Of a stretch of DNA of 64,000 nucleotides, positions 8,147 to 17,000 are shown piece after piece. Within the stretch, counting starts at the first letter, position 1; each line of letters opens with the position of its first letter. The notes under the pieces are model-generated. The model ran no database searches and was not told where the DNA came from. It was given only the letters and a program-made list of their open reading frames with translations. The stretch lies in the NCBI GenBank assembly GCA_902761605.1, contig CACWLC010000014.1:23416-87415 (forward strand), read 5' to 3'. Source of the stretch: an uncultured Prevotellaceae bacterium (GTDB taxonomy: Bacteria > Bacteroidota > Bacteroidia > Bacteroidales > Bacteroidaceae). Both the position numbers and the translations under genes were made by a program.

Positions 8147-10866
8147 AGAATACAATATATATTAATAAGGTATGGGAAAGATGGATGATAAGTTTATCAT
8201 TTATCATTTTTCCATTATCATTTAATACTATCTCCGCTCAGGACAAGATTGTCAATCCCGACATCTCCTATGCCGGAACACCACGTTCCTGCACCATCGG
8301 AGGCATAACAGTAACAGGTGTCGAGGGCTACGAAGACTATGTGCTTACAGGTCTCTCAGGCCTTACCGTTGGTCAGGCGATAGAAGTTCCCGGAACTCAG
8401 ATTACAGAGGCAGTAAAACGCTACTGGCGCAACGGACTGTTCTCTAAGGTACAGATCAGTGCCGACTCTATTGTAGGCAGTAAGATCTATCTCCATATCG
8501 ACCTTGCCCTGCATCCCCGTGTGAGCAGGATCAATTACGTCGGTGTGAAGAAGTCAGAGCGCGAAGACCTCGAGTCGAAGCTCGGTATGGTAAAGGGCAT
8601 GAGTCTCACCAGGAACATCACCGACCGTGCCAAGATCCTCGCAAAGAGATATTTCGATGACAAGGGCTTCAAGAATGCTGACATCGACATCTCCCAGCGC
8701 GAAGACCCGGAGAACAAGGGTCAGGTGATCCTCGACGTGAATATCGACAAGAAGGACAAGATGAAAGTCCACGAGATCAAGTTTGTAGGCAACGAGAAGC
8801 TGTCGAGCAAGAAGATCAAGGGTTCGATGTTCGGCAAGGGTGCCTTCGGTAAAATCCACGAGGCTGGTAAGTTCACCAACTTCTTCAAAGCCAAGAAGTT
8901 CACCGACGAGCGTTACAGGGAGGCCAAGCAGAAGCTCATCGAGAAATACAACGAGCTCGGATTCCGTGATGCCACCATCGTAGAAGACTCTGTAAGCAAC
9001 TACGATGAAAAGCATGTCGATATATACGTAAAGATCGACGAAGGCGACAAGTATTTTATCCGTAACATCAACTGGGTAGGAAACACCGTTGTCACCACCG
9101 ACTACCTCAATGCCGTACTCGGCATGAAGAAGGGCGACATCTACAATCAGAAGCAGATCAACAAACGTCTGAAGGAAGATGACGATGCTGCCGGCAACTA
9201 CTATTACAACAATGGTTACGTGTTCTCCAACATCGACCCTGTTGAGGTAAATATCGTAGGCGACTCCATCGACCTCGAGATGCGAATCATGGAGGGTCCT
9301 CAGGCCCGTCTAAACCACGTTCGCATCTATGGTAACGACCGACTCTACGAAGAGGTGGTACGTCGTGAGCTCCGTACAAAGCCCGGCGACCTGTTCAACA
9401 AGGATGCCATCATGCGTTCTGCCCGTGAGATTGCCTCTACGGGATTCTTCGACGCAGAGAAGGTCAACCCCGATATCAAGCCTAATGGTGAGGATGGAAC
9501 AGTTGACATCAACTGGCAGCTCGAGCAGAAGAGCAACGACCAGCTGGAGTTCTCTCTCGGTTGGGGACAGACAGGTATCATCGGCCGCGTGGGTATTAAG
9601 TTCAACAACTTCTCTATCCGCAACCTCTTCGGTAAGAACAAGCTCCACCGCGGTATCCTTCCTTACGGTGATGGCGAGCAGCTTGGTTTCAACTTCCAGA
9701 CCAACGGTTCTTACTATAGCTCCCTGAGTGCCAACTACGGTACTAACTGGTTTGGTGGCAAGCGTCCAAACTCATTCAATCTAAGCGTATTCTATTCCAA
9801 GCAGAGCGATATCAACAGTAGTTATTACAACAGCAACTATTACAACAACCTCATGATGTACAACATGTACGGAAGCGGTTATGGTTACGGCTCCTACAAC
9901 AGCAGCATGTATAACTACGACTCTATGCTCGACGACGACAAGACGATGAAGGTGTTTGGAGCCGCCATCGGATGGGGTAAGCGTCTGCGTTGGCCCGACG
10001 ATTACTTCCAGCTCTCTGCACAGCTTGGATTCACCCGTTACATGCTTCGCGACTGGAAATATTTCTATATCCAGAACGGTAACTGTAATAACATCAACCT
10101 CGGTCTCACCCTCTCACGTGCCTCTACCGACAACCCGCTGTTCCCACGTCACGGATCAGAGTTCTCGGCAAGTGTCACCTTTACCCCACCCTGGTCGCTC
10201 TTCGACAACAAGGACTATTCCACTCTGGCAAAGAACTCACAGTCGGCCACCTATCAGGATGAGCTTCAGGATGTATACCGCTGGATTGAGTACCACAAAT
10301 GGAAGTTCAAGTCACGCACCTTCACAGCCCTTACCAGCGGCCAGAAGTGTTTCGTGCTGATGACACGCGTGGAGTTCGGACTCCTCGGTTCATACAACAA
10401 AGACAAGCTCTCTCCGTTTGAGACCTTCTACGTGGGAGGTGACGGTATGAGCGGCTACAGCTACGGCTACTCAGAAGAGACCATCGGTCTGCGTGGTTAT
10501 GACAATGGAGCCATCTCCCAATCATCTTACTACGAGGAGATGATGCAGGGCAACCGCCTGTCGTCATATAATGCCTACGCCTACGACCGCTTCACACTCG
10601 AGCTGCGCTATCCGTTTATGCTGGGTAACACCACCATCTACGGCCTCGGCTTCCTCGAAGGCGGTAATGCCTGGGCACAGTCTAAGGACTTCAACCCCTT
10701 CAAGATGAAGCGTTCAGCCGGTCTCGGTGTACGTATCTTCCTCCCAATGGTCGGTCTGATGGGTATCGACTGGGCTTACGGTTTCGACAATGTCTATACC
10801 AGTGCCTCAGGAGCAGAGAAGCGAGGTGGCAGCAACTTCCACTTCATCCTCGGACAAGAGTTCTAA
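8140..10866 (+). CDS. bamA: Outer-membrane protein assembly factor BamA
   Basis: The Omp85-family core of the BAM complex, which folds beta-barrel proteins into the outer membrane. It has 908 residues: signal peptide (to about 33, ISAQ), POTRA repeats (roughly 50-460, with segments such as ITVTGVEGYEDYVLTGLSG and VKKSEREDLESKLGM), then the 16-stranded barrel with a tyrosine/asparagine-rich insertion (NSNYYNNLMMYNMYG region) and the typical end (FHFILGQEF, terminal Phe). The start could be 8140 or Met16 (8185); both precede a good hydrophobic core. If 8140 is used, the start codon can pair with the signal-peptide repeat in the mRNA. Confidence 0.93.
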   Translation: MIKNTIYINKVWERWMISLSFIIFPLSFNTISAQDKIVNPDISYAGTPRSCTIGGITVTGVEGYEDYVLTGLSGLTVGQAIEVPGTQITEAVKRYWRNGLFSKVQISADSIVGSKIYLHIDLALHPRVSRINYVGVKKSEREDLESKLGMVKGMSLTRNITDRAKILAKRYFDDKGFKNADIDISQREDPENKGQVILDVNIDKKDKMKVHEIKFVGNEKLSSKKIKGSMFGKGAFGKIHEAGKFTNFFKAKKFTDERYREAKQKLIEKYNELGFRDATIVEDSVSNYDEKHVDIYVKIDEGDKYFIRNINWVGNTVVTTDYLNAVLGMKKGDIYNQKQINKRLKEDDDAAGNYYYNNGYVFSNIDPVEVNIVGDSIDLEMRIMEGPQARLNHVRIYGNDRLYEEVVRRELRTKPGDLFNKDAIMRSAREIASTGFFDAEKVNPDIKPNGEDGTVDINWQLEQKSNDQLEFSLGWGQTGIIGRVGIKFNNFSIRNLFGKNKLHRGILPYGDGEQLGFNFQTNGSYYSSLSANYGTNWFGGKRPNSFNLSVFYSKQSDINSSYYNSNYYNNLMMYNMYGSGYGYGSYNSSMYNYDSMLDDDKTMKVFGAAIGWGKRLRWPDDYFQLSAQLGFTRYMLRDWKYFYIQNGNCNNINLGLTLSRASTDNPLFPRHGSEFSASVTFTPPWSLFDNKDYSTLAKNSQSATYQDELQDVYRWIEYHKWKFKSRTFTALTSGQKCFVLMTRVEFGLLGSYNKDKLSPFETFYVGGDGMSGYSYGYSEETIGLRGYDNGAISQSSYYEEMMQGNRLSSYNAYAYDRFTLELRYPFMLGNTTIYGLGFLEGGNAWAQSKDFNPFKMKRSAGLGVRIFLPMVGLMGIDWAYGFDNVYTSASGAEKRGGSNFHFILGQEF
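8193..8227 (+). repeat. 7-bp tandem repeat encoding the BamA signal-peptide core
   Basis: Units TTTATCA, TTTATCA, TTTTTCC, ATTATCA, TTTAATA. They encode LSFIIFPLSFNT and are complementary to the ATGATAA array at 8126-8146. The same DNA pattern recurs at 10967-11001 in the next gene. Confidence 0.8.
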
Positions 10867-10880
10867 AGGGCAGAGCCCAA

Positions 10881-10908
10881 ATGATAAAGAATAAATGATA
10901 AAGAATAA
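10881..10908 (+). repeat. 14-bp direct repeat between bamA and ompH
   Basis: ATGATAAAGAATAA occurs twice in tandem (10881-10894 and 10895-10908), that is four 7-bp units. It ends 5 bp before the ompH start codon. Confidence 0.8.
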
Positions 10909-10913
10909 ACGTA

Positions 10914-11468
10914 ATGAAAACAATTATTAGAAACTTCACTCGCAACAGACTTATGATGGTGATAAGTTTATCATTTATCATTTGTCAATTATCATTTAGC
11001 CCCGTAAGGGCTCAGAAGTTCGCTCTTGTAGATATGGAGTATATCTTTAAGAATATCCCCGCCTACGAGCGTGCCAACGAGCAGTTGAACCAGGTATCAA
11101 AGAAGTGGCAGGCAGAGGTCGATGCTCTCACCACCGAGGCACAGACCCTCTACAAGAACTACCAGAACGAGGTAGTATTCCTCTCCAAGGAGCAGAAGAA
11201 AGCCAAGCAAGACGCTATCGTTGCCAAGGAGAAAGAGGCTGCCGACCTGAAAAAGAAATACTTCGGTCCTGAAGGTGAGCTCTTCAAGAAGCGTACAGCC
11301 CTGATGAACCCCATTCAGGAAGAGGTCTACAATGCCGTTAAGGATGTGGCAGAGCTCCGAGGCTATCAGCTCGTTCTCGACCGTGCCAGCGATACCGGCA
11401 TCATCTTCGGTTCTCCAAAGATCGACATCTCATCCGAGGTGCTCCGCAAATTAGGATATTCTAATTAA
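10914..11468 (+). CDS. OmpH/Skp family periplasmic chaperone (first copy)
   Basis: 184 residues. The signal peptide ends near VRAQ (34) and is followed by KFALVDMEYIFKNIPAYERA, the conserved head of the Skp/OmpH family, then a long charged alpha-helical hairpin (about 50-130, rich in K, E and Q) and a C-terminal strand (LVLDRASDTGIIFGS). It should form a trimeric tentacled chaperone that escorts unfolded outer-membrane proteins to BamA, which fits its place directly behind bamA. Its signal-peptide DNA is nearly the same as that of bamA. Confidence 0.9.
   Translation: MKTIIRNFTRNRLMMVISLSFIICQLSFSPVRAQKFALVDMEYIFKNIPAYERANEQLNQVSKKWQAEVDALTTEAQTLYKNYQNEVVFLSKEQKKAKQDAIVAKEKEAADLKKKYFGPEGELFKKRTALMNPIQEEVYNAVKDVAELRGYQLVLDRASDTGIIFGSPKIDISSEVLRKLGYSN
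10967..11001 (+). repeat. 7-bp tandem repeat encoding the OmpH signal-peptide core
   Basis: Units TTTATCA, TTTATCA, TTTGTCA, ATTATCA, TTTAGCC. This is a near copy of 8193-8227 in bamA and complementary to the ATGATAA units at 10881-10901. Confidence 0.8.
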
Positions 11469-11513
11469 ATGATAAATGATAAAGAATATATGATAATATT
11501 CAATGATAATAAT
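11469..11513 (+). repeat. 7-bp tandem repeat between the first and second ompH genes
   Basis: ATGATAA appears at 11469, 11476, 11490 and 11503 with related 7-mers between. The array starts directly after the first ompH stop codon. An ATG inside it opens a longer frame for the next gene, but 11532 is the better start. Confidence 0.7.
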
Positions 11514-11531
11514 AATTTAACTTATAAGAAA

Positions 11532-12035
11532 ATGAAAAAATTAATTCTTTGCGCTATCGTCGCAATCTGCGGTTTCACCACCGCCAACGCCCAGAAGTTT
11601 GGACACGTAAACACTCAGGAGATTATCCAGGCTATGCCAGAGTACACCAAGGCTAAGTCAGAGATCGACGCTCTGCAGAAGCAGTATGAGGCTGACCTTA
11701 AGAGCATGCAGGATGAGCTTCAGAAGAAGGCTGACGCTTTCGAGAAGGAGCAGGCCACCCTGCCCGAGAACATCAAGCAGCGTCGTCAGACAGAGCTTCA
11801 GGAGATGTACCAGAAGATCCAGCAGAGCTATCAGGACAACCAGCAGGCTCTCGCCAAGGCTTCTAATGATAAGATGCAGGCCATCACCACAAAGGTACTC
11901 GATGCCATCAAGGCTATTGGTCAGTCTGGCCAGTTCGTTATGATCAACGAGATCAATGCCGGTATTCCTTATATCAGCACTACCCTCTCTACCGACGTTA
12001 CAGCCCAGGTAAAGGCAAAGCTCGGCCTGAAGTAA
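11532..12035 (+). CDS. OmpH/Skp family periplasmic chaperone (second copy)
   Basis: 167 residues from the ATG at 11532 (MKKLILCAIVAICGF), which gives a normal signal peptide ending NAQ. The frame is open upstream to 11469, but only through the repeat array. The mature part starts KFGHVNTQEIIQAMPEY and continues as a long helical hairpin rich in Gln, Lys and Glu, ending with GIPYISTTLSTDVTAQVKAKL. It is paralogous to the preceding gene, and both end before the terminator at 12061. Two Skp-like chaperones behind bamA are common in Bacteroidota and may serve different client sets. Confidence 0.9.
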   Translation: MKKLILCAIVAICGFTTANAQKFGHVNTQEIIQAMPEYTKAKSEIDALQKQYEADLKSMQDELQKKADAFEKEQATLPENIKQRRQTELQEMYQKIQQSYQDNQQALAKASNDKMQAITTKVLDAIKAIGQSGQFVMINEINAGIPYISTTLSTDVTAQVKAKLGLK

Positions 12036-12060
12036 TAGCAGATTACAACATCAATAGAAT

Positions 12061-12095
12061 AAAAGCGGCTGTCATATTAAGTGACAGTCGCTTTT
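12061..12095 (+). terminator. Terminator of the bamA-ompH cluster
   Basis: A 14-bp stem with one G-U pair (AAAAGCGGCTGTCA with TGACAGTCGCTTTT) and a 7-nt loop lies 25 bp after the second ompH stop. Confidence 0.85.
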
Positions 12096-12122
12096 ACTAT
12101 AATTGCTAAAAAGCTATAAACA

Positions 12123-12155
12123 TTTGGCTATGTCGGATTTATTGTCTATCTTTGC
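12123..12155 (+). promoter_or_regulatory. Promoter of fucI
   Basis: TTTG (12123-12126), a 20-bp spacer and TATCTTTGC (12147-12155): a full consensus match, 32 bp before the fucI start. Confidence 0.8.
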
Positions 12156-12187
12156 AGAGGAAAAAAGTAATATAACAAGAAACAAAG

Positions 12188-14008
12188 ATGAATAACTATC
12201 CAAAAATTGGTATTCGCCCCACCATCGACGGTCGTCAGGGAGGCGTACGTGAGAGCCTGGAAGAGAAGACCATGGCCTTGGCAAAGGCTGTGGCTGAGTT
12301 GATTACCTCTAATCTGCACAATGGTGACGGAAGTCCCGTGGAGTGCGTGATTGCCGACACTACTATCGGTCGTGTGGCAGAGAGCGCTGCCTGTGCAGAG
12401 AAATTTGAGCGCGAGGGTGTAGGAAGCACCATCACCGTGACCAGTTGCTGGTGTTACGGTTCGGAGACGATGGACATGAATCCATATTATCCCAAGGCAG
12501 TATGGGGATTCAACGGCACAGAGCGTCCTGGTGCAGTGTATCTGGCAGCCGTGCTGGCAGCACACGCACAGAAAGGTCTGCCTGCCTTCGGTATCTACGG
12601 ACACGATGTGCAGGACCTCGACGACAACACCATCCCTGCCGATGTAGCAGAGAAGATACTGCGCTTTGCCAAGGCTGCCCAGGCTGTGGCCACGATGAAG
12701 GGCAAGAGCTACCTCTCGATGGGTAACACCTGTATGGGTATCGCCGGTTCGATTGTGAATGCCGACTTCCTGCAGCAGTACTTAGGTATGCGCACAGAGT
12801 ATGTATCGCTGGTGGAGATACTACGCCGTGTGGACTTCGGTATCTACGACAAGGACGAGTTTGCTAAGGCCATGGCATGGGTAGAGAAATACTGCAAGCC
12901 ACAGGAAGGTCACGACTATAACGAAGACCGTCCACTCTTCCCCGGAACACCGATGACTACATTTAACGGCAAGGGCAAGGGTAAGAACCGTGAGGAAAAA
13001 GATGCCGACTGGGAGTTCACCGTAAAGACGATGATGATTATCCGCGACCTGATGCACGGCAACCCCCGACTGTTGGAGATGGGATACAAGGAGGAGGCTC
13101 TGGGTCACAACGCCATCTTCGGTGGTGTACAGGGTCAGCGCCAATGGACGGACTACAAGCCAAACTTCGACTTCCCAGAGTCGATGCTCTGTACCTCGTT
13201 CGACTGGAACGGACCGCGTGAGGCAGATGTACTCGCCACGGAGAATGACTTCCTTAACGGTATGTCGATGCTCTTAGGCCATCTGTTGACTAACCGCGGA
13301 GTGATGTTCTCTGATATCCGTACCTACTGGAGTCCTGAGGCAGTGGAGCGCGTGGCTGGCAAGAAGCCCGAGGGCGCAGCGGCAGGAGGATTCATCCACC
13401 TGATAAACAGCGGTGCTACCACACTCGACGCTACGGGCGCCATGACAGATGCTGAAGGCAAGCCAACGATGAAGGAGTTCTGGAACATGTCGGAAGGCGA
13501 CATGGAGGCATGTCTGAAGGCTACCAACTGGATGCCTGCCGACCGTGACTATTTCCGTGGTGGTGGCTATAGCTCACACTTCGTGACAAAGGGCGGTATG
13601 CCGATGACAATGATGCGTATGAACATGGTACAAGGTCTCGGTCCCGTGCTGCAGTTGGCAGAGGGATGGACGGTAGAACTCGACCCGAAGACCCATGATA
13701 TCCTCGACAAGCGTACCGATCCCACCTGGCCTACCACATGGTTCGTGCCTCGTCTCGATCCAAAGAAAGACTGTTTCAAGGATGTTTACTCAGTGATGAA
13801 CTGCTGGGGAGCCAACCACGGTGCCATCGCCTACGGACATATCGGTGCCGACCTGCTGACACTCTGTTCTATCCTCCGCATACCTGTATGCATGCACAAT
13901 ATCGAGGATAAGGACATCTTCCGTCCTGCAGCATGGAACGCCTTCGGTATGGACAAGGAGGGAGCCGACTATCGTGCCTGCCAGAATTTCGGACCGATAT
14001 ATAAATAA
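12188..14008 (+). CDS. fucI: L-fucose isomerase
   Basis: Converts L-fucose to L-fuculose with Mn2+, the first step of fucose use; D-arabinose is often a second substrate. It has 606 residues, close to the E. coli enzyme (about 590), and is similar along its whole length, from [20 protein letters not shown] at the N-terminus to [14 protein letters not shown] at the end. The metal and catalytic regions are present: Glu in ATENDFLNG, Asp in [10 protein letters not shown] and His in [13 protein letters not shown]. No fucP, fucK or fucA gene lies next to it, so it is a stand-alone unit behind its own promoter. Confidence 0.96.
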   Translation: MNNYPKIGIRPTIDGRQGGVRESLEEKTMALAKAVAELITSNLHNGDGSPVECVIADTTIGRVAESAACAEKFEREGVGSTITVTSCWCYGSETMDMNPYYPKAVWGFNGTERPGAVYLAAVLAAHAQKGLPAFGIYGHDVQDLDDNTIPADVAEKILRFAKAAQAVATMKGKSYLSMGNTCMGIAGSIVNADFLQQYLGMRTEYVSLVEILRRVDFGIYDKDEFAKAMAWVEKYCKPQEGHDYNEDRPLFPGTPMTTFNGKGKGKNREEKDADWEFTVKTMMIIRDLMHGNPRLLEMGYKEEALGHNAIFGGVQGQRQWTDYKPNFDFPESMLCTSFDWNGPREADVLATENDFLNGMSMLLGHLLTNRGVMFSDIRTYWSPEAVERVAGKKPEGAAAGGFIHLINSGATTLDATGAMTDAEGKPTMKEFWNMSEGDMEACLKATNWMPADRDYFRGGGYSSHFVTKGGMPMTMMRMNMVQGLGPVLQLAEGWTVELDPKTHDILDKRTDPTWPTTWFVPRLDPKKDCFKDVYSVMNCWGANHGAIAYGHIGADLLTLCSILRIPVCMHNIEDKDIFRPAAWNAFGMDKEGADYRACQNFGPIYK

Positions 14009-14022
14009 AAATATGGCGAAAA

Positions 14023-14055
14023 TTTGTCTGTTTGAGAAATAATACTTACTTTTGC
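14023..14055 (+). promoter_or_regulatory. Promoter of the third ompH gene and murI
   Basis: TTTG (14023-14026), a 20-bp spacer and TACTTTTGC (14047-14055). The transcript would start near 14062, so the in-frame ATG at 14052 is upstream of it and 14085 must be the start. Confidence 0.75.
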
Positions 14056-14084
14056 ACGCCGTAAGACAATACATTATATATAAT

Positions 14085-14660
14085 ATGAAGATTTGTAAAT
14101 CACGGATAATGGTAAGAGCCCTGGCTCTGATGGTTATATTCCAGGCTGCGGTTATCACAGCCGGGGCACAGACAGACACCACTGTAGTTGCTAACAGCAC
14201 TGTGGTTACTCAGACGGCTGCCCGCTACGGATATCTGAGTTATCAGGAGGCACTCAAGTCGATGCCGCAGTATGCCATGGTACAGAAACAGATGGAAAAT
14301 CTGCGCAGTCAGTATCAGGCAGAGACGCTGCGTGTGGAAGAGGAGTTCAACCGTAAGTACGAGGAGTTTCTTGAGGGACAGCGGGAGTTTCCGAAGACTA
14401 TACTCCAGAAGCGTCAGACAGAGCTCCAGCAACTGATGGAGAAGAATATCGAGTTTAAGGCCAACAGTCTGAAGGAGCTTGATGCTGCCGAGAAGGATGC
14501 AATGGCTCCACTCCGTCTGCGACTGAACGACGTGCTGCGAGAGATAGGTATCAACAAAGGATATGCCTTCATCTACGATACCGACACCAAGGCACTGCCG
14601 TTTTTGAACCCTGAGATGGGAGACAATATAAATCTTATCGTTAAGGATGCTCTCCAATAA
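14085..14660 (+). CDS. OmpH/Skp family periplasmic protein (third copy)
   Basis: 191 residues from 14085 (MKICKSRIMVRALALMV). The signal peptide ends near TAGAQ. A threonine/valine-rich spacer (TDTTVVANSTVVTQ) precedes the Skp core, which begins YGYLSYQEALKSMPQYA and continues as a helical hairpin (about 60-140). The C-terminus reads GYAFIYDTDTKALPFLNPEMG, as in the family. It overlaps murI by 14 bp, so the two are translationally coupled. Unlike the other two copies it has its own promoter. Confidence 0.85.
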   Translation: MKICKSRIMVRALALMVIFQAAVITAGAQTDTTVVANSTVVTQTAARYGYLSYQEALKSMPQYAMVQKQMENLRSQYQAETLRVEEEFNRKYEEFLEGQREFPKTILQKRQTELQQLMEKNIEFKANSLKELDAAEKDAMAPLRLRLNDVLREIGINKGYAFIYDTDTKALPFLNPEMGDNINLIVKDALQ

Positions 14661-15483
14661 CCCTGGGCCGATAGGCGTGTTCGACAGTGGCTATGGCGGT
14701 TTGACCATACTGCATGGCATCCGTCAGCTGTTACCCCAGTACGATTACCTCTACTTGGGCGACAATGCACGTACCCCCTACGGACCAAGAAGCTTTGACG
14801 TGGTATATGAGTTTACCCGTCAGGCGGTGATAAAGCTCTTTGAGATGGGTTGCCACCTCGTGATATTAGGTTGTAACACAGCCTCAGCCAAGGCCCTCAG
14901 GTCGATACAGCAGATAGACCTGCCGAAGATTGACCCTGACCGGAGAGTGCTGGGAGTGATAAGGCCTACGGCAGAGGTGATAGGAAGTCTTACGGCATCG
15001 CGCCATGTGGGAATCCTTGCCACCGAAGGAACGATAAAGAGTGAGAGTTATAATCTGGAGATAAAGAAGCTGTATCCCGACATCACCGTGAGTGGTGTGG
15101 CCTGTCCTTTCTGGGTGCCACTGGTGGAATACAACGAGGCTGACTCGCCAGGAGCCGACTATTTCGTGAAAAAGCGTATCGATCAGATCATGCACCTCGA
15201 CCCGCAGATTGACTCCATCATCCTCGGATGTACCCACTACCCGCTGCTTATGCCAAAGATACTGAAGTATCTGCCAGCAGGAGTGAGGGTGATACCTCAG
15301 GGAGAATATGTGGCCGACAGTCTGAAGACATATCTTGAGCGTCACCCAGCAATGGAGAAGAAATGTGCGAAGGGAGGCAACGTGCACTATCTTACTACGG
15401 AGAGTCCGGAGAAGTTCAGTGAGCAGGCACGGCTGTTTCTGCACGAGGAAGTGGATGTGGAGAGAGTGACACTTGAAAAGTGA
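14647..15483 (+). CDS. murI: Glutamate racemase
   Basis: Makes D-glutamate for peptidoglycan by a two-cysteine proton exchange. It has 278 residues. The N-terminal VFDSGYGGLT (11-20) holds the catalytic-base region, Cys76 lies in LGCNTAS and Cys195 in LGCTHYPLL. The start codon lies inside the preceding ompH gene (14-bp overlap). The stop TGA (15481-15483) is the first part of a 7-bp repeat array. Confidence 0.95.
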   Translation: MLSNNPGPIGVFDSGYGGLTILHGIRQLLPQYDYLYLGDNARTPYGPRSFDVVYEFTRQAVIKLFEMGCHLVILGCNTASAKALRSIQQIDLPKIDPDRRVLGVIRPTAEVIGSLTASRHVGILATEGTIKSESYNLEIKKLYPDITVSGVACPFWVPLVEYNEADSPGADYFVKKRIDQIMHLDPQIDSIILGCTHYPLLMPKILKYLPAGVRVIPQGEYVADSLKTYLERHPAMEKKCAKGGNVHYLTTESPEKFSEQARLFLHEEVDVERVTLEK

Positions 15484-15507
15484 GAGGTGAGAGGTGAGAA
15501 GTGAGAG
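15480..15507 (+). repeat. 7-bp tandem repeat over the murI stop codon
   Basis: Units GTGAGAG, GTGAGAG, GTGAGAA, GTGAGAG. The murI TGA is in the first unit. The array ends 13 bp before aroQ. Confidence 0.8.
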
Positions 15508-15520
15508 ATTACTAAAATAG

Positions 15521-15949
15521 ATGGATATGAAGGTAATGATAATGAATGGGCCGAATCTGAACCTGTTAGGACAGAGAGAGCCTGGGATTTATGGTAATGA
15601 GTCGATGGAGACATTCCTGCCAGAGTTGAGGAAGCGCTATCCAGACGTGCAGATAGACTACTATCAGAGCAACATCGAGGGAGAACTCATCAATAAGATG
15701 CAGGAGACTGGATTCTTCGGAGGATACGATGGTATCGTGCTCAATGCAGGAGCCTATACCCACACCTCTGTTGCCCTGCACGACTGTATCCGTTCGCTGA
15801 AATGTCCGGTGATAGAGGTACATATCTCAAATGTGCACCAGAGAGAGGAGTTCCGTCATAAGTCGATGATATCAGCTGCCTGCAAGGGAGTGATCTGCGG
15901 ATTCGGACTCGACAGCTACCGGCTGGCGCTAGAAGCACTGAAAAAGTGA
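15521..15949 (+). CDS. aroQ: 3-dehydroquinate dehydratase, type II
   Basis: Third step of the shikimate pathway (3-dehydroquinate to 3-dehydroshikimate). It has 142 residues, the usual size of the dodecameric type II enzyme. Visible motifs are MNGPNLNLLGQREPGIYG (catalytic Arg and Tyr loop), LNAGAYTHTSVALHD (substrate-binding Asn and catalytic region) and EVHISNVHQREEFRHKS (catalytic His, His/Arg site). The exact start (15521 or Met3 at 15527) is open. Its TGA stop lies in the first unit of the next repeat array. Confidence 0.95.
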   Translation: MDMKVMIMNGPNLNLLGQREPGIYGNESMETFLPELRKRYPDVQIDYYQSNIEGELINKMQETGFFGGYDGIVLNAGAYTHTSVALHDCIRSLKCPVIEVHISNVHQREEFRHKSMISAACKGVICGFGLDSYRLALEALKK

Positions 15950-15973
15950 ATAGTTAATAGTGAATAGTGAAAA
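15946..15973 (+). repeat. 7-bp tandem repeat carrying the aroQ stop and the next start codon
   Basis: Units GTGAATA, GTTAATA, GTGAATA, GTGAAAA. The aroQ stop TGA is in unit 1, and the GTG that opens unit 3 (15960) is the most likely start of the O-methyltransferase. Confidence 0.8.
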
Positions 15974-16595
15974 GTTAGAGGACTACGTCCTGAGGCATAC
16001 TGAGCCGGAGCCAGAGTATCTGTATAGGCTATGGCGGGCGACGAACATATACACTATCCACGGAAGGATGGCCAGCGGACACCTGCAGGGCAGACTGCTG
16101 AAGATGCTGGTGCAGATGATACGTCCGCAGAACATCCTGGAGATAGGTACTTTCAGCGGATACAGTGCGATATCGATGGCTGAGGGACTGCCGGAAGGAG
16201 GACGCCTCTACACCTTCGAGATAAACGATGAGATAGAGGATTTCACCCGGCCATGGATAGAAGGCTCGGATATGTCCGACAAGATAGAGTTCATCATCGG
16301 CGATGCCCTGACAGAAGCCCCCAAGCTGGGAATCACCTTCGACATGGCCTTTATGGATGGCGACAAGCGCACCTATCGCGACTGTTACGAGATGGTGATG
16401 AACATCCTGAAGCCGGGAGGATTTATCCTCGCTGACAACACGCTCTGGGACGGACACGTGGTGGATCACGCCTACGACAAAGACCACCAGACGCAGGGCA
16501 TCATCGGCTTTAACGACTATATCGCCCAGGATCCGCGCGTTGAACAGGTCATCCTGCCGCTCCGCGACGGGCTCACATTGATTAGAAAGAAATAA
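15960..16595 (+). CDS. O-methyltransferase (class I SAM-dependent, family 3)
   Basis: 211 residues with a GTG start placed inside a 7-bp repeat. The SAM-binding motif ILEIGTFSGYSAISMAEGL is near 60-78, the acidic motif II LYTFEIND near 87-94, and the metal/substrate motif FDMAFMDGDKRTY with LADNTLWDGHV follows, as in catechol-like O-methyltransferases. The substrate is unknown. In other Bacteroidales this gene also sits between aroQ and rbfA. It probably belongs to the aroQ transcription unit (10 bp apart). Confidence 0.88.
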   Translation: MNSEKLEDYVLRHTEPEPEYLYRLWRATNIYTIHGRMASGHLQGRLLKMLVQMIRPQNILEIGTFSGYSAISMAEGLPEGGRLYTFEINDEIEDFTRPWIEGSDMSDKIEFIIGDALTEAPKLGITFDMAFMDGDKRTYRDCYEMVMNILKPGGFILADNTLWDGHVVDHAYDKDHQTQGIIGFNDYIAQDPRVEQVILPLRDGLTLIRKK

Positions 16596-16664
16596 TTTTT
16601 TTTGTTATGAAAGAAATTAGAATAATGTGAATAATTTGGGCCAGAAATAATAATAAATATAATT

Positions 16665-17000
16665 ATGCAAGAGACAAGACAGAACAAGATTGCGAGGTTG
16701 CTTCAGAAGGAGCTCTCGCTGATATTCCAGCAACAGACACGTGCCACACACGGAACGATGATCTCCGTGACACGTGCAAAGATATCCCCCGACCTCAGTA
16801 TCTGCACAGCATACCTGAGTGTGTTTCCCAGTGAGAAAGGTGAGGAGATACTGACCAATATCAATGCAAGTGCCAAACAGATAAGATATGAATTAGGTAC
16901 GCGCGTGAGAAACCAGTTGCGTATCATACCCGAACTGCGATTCTTTATCGACGACAGCCTTGACTATATCGAACGTATTGACGAACTGCTGAAGAAGTGA
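16665..17000 (+). CDS. rbfA: Ribosome-binding factor A
   Basis: A 30S maturation factor that helps process the 16S rRNA 5' end. Its 111 residues form a KH-like fold. It begins TRQNKIARLLQKELSLIFQQ and carries the conserved ISVTRAKISPDLSICTAYLSVFP (strand-helix kink) and ends with LRFFIDDSLDYIERIDELL. It overlaps the following permease gene by 4 bp (GTGA), so translation of the two is coupled. Confidence 0.94.
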   Translation: MQETRQNKIARLLQKELSLIFQQQTRATHGTMISVTRAKISPDLSICTAYLSVFPSEKGEEILTNINASAKQIRYELGTRVRNQLRIIPELRFFIDDSLDYIERIDELLKK

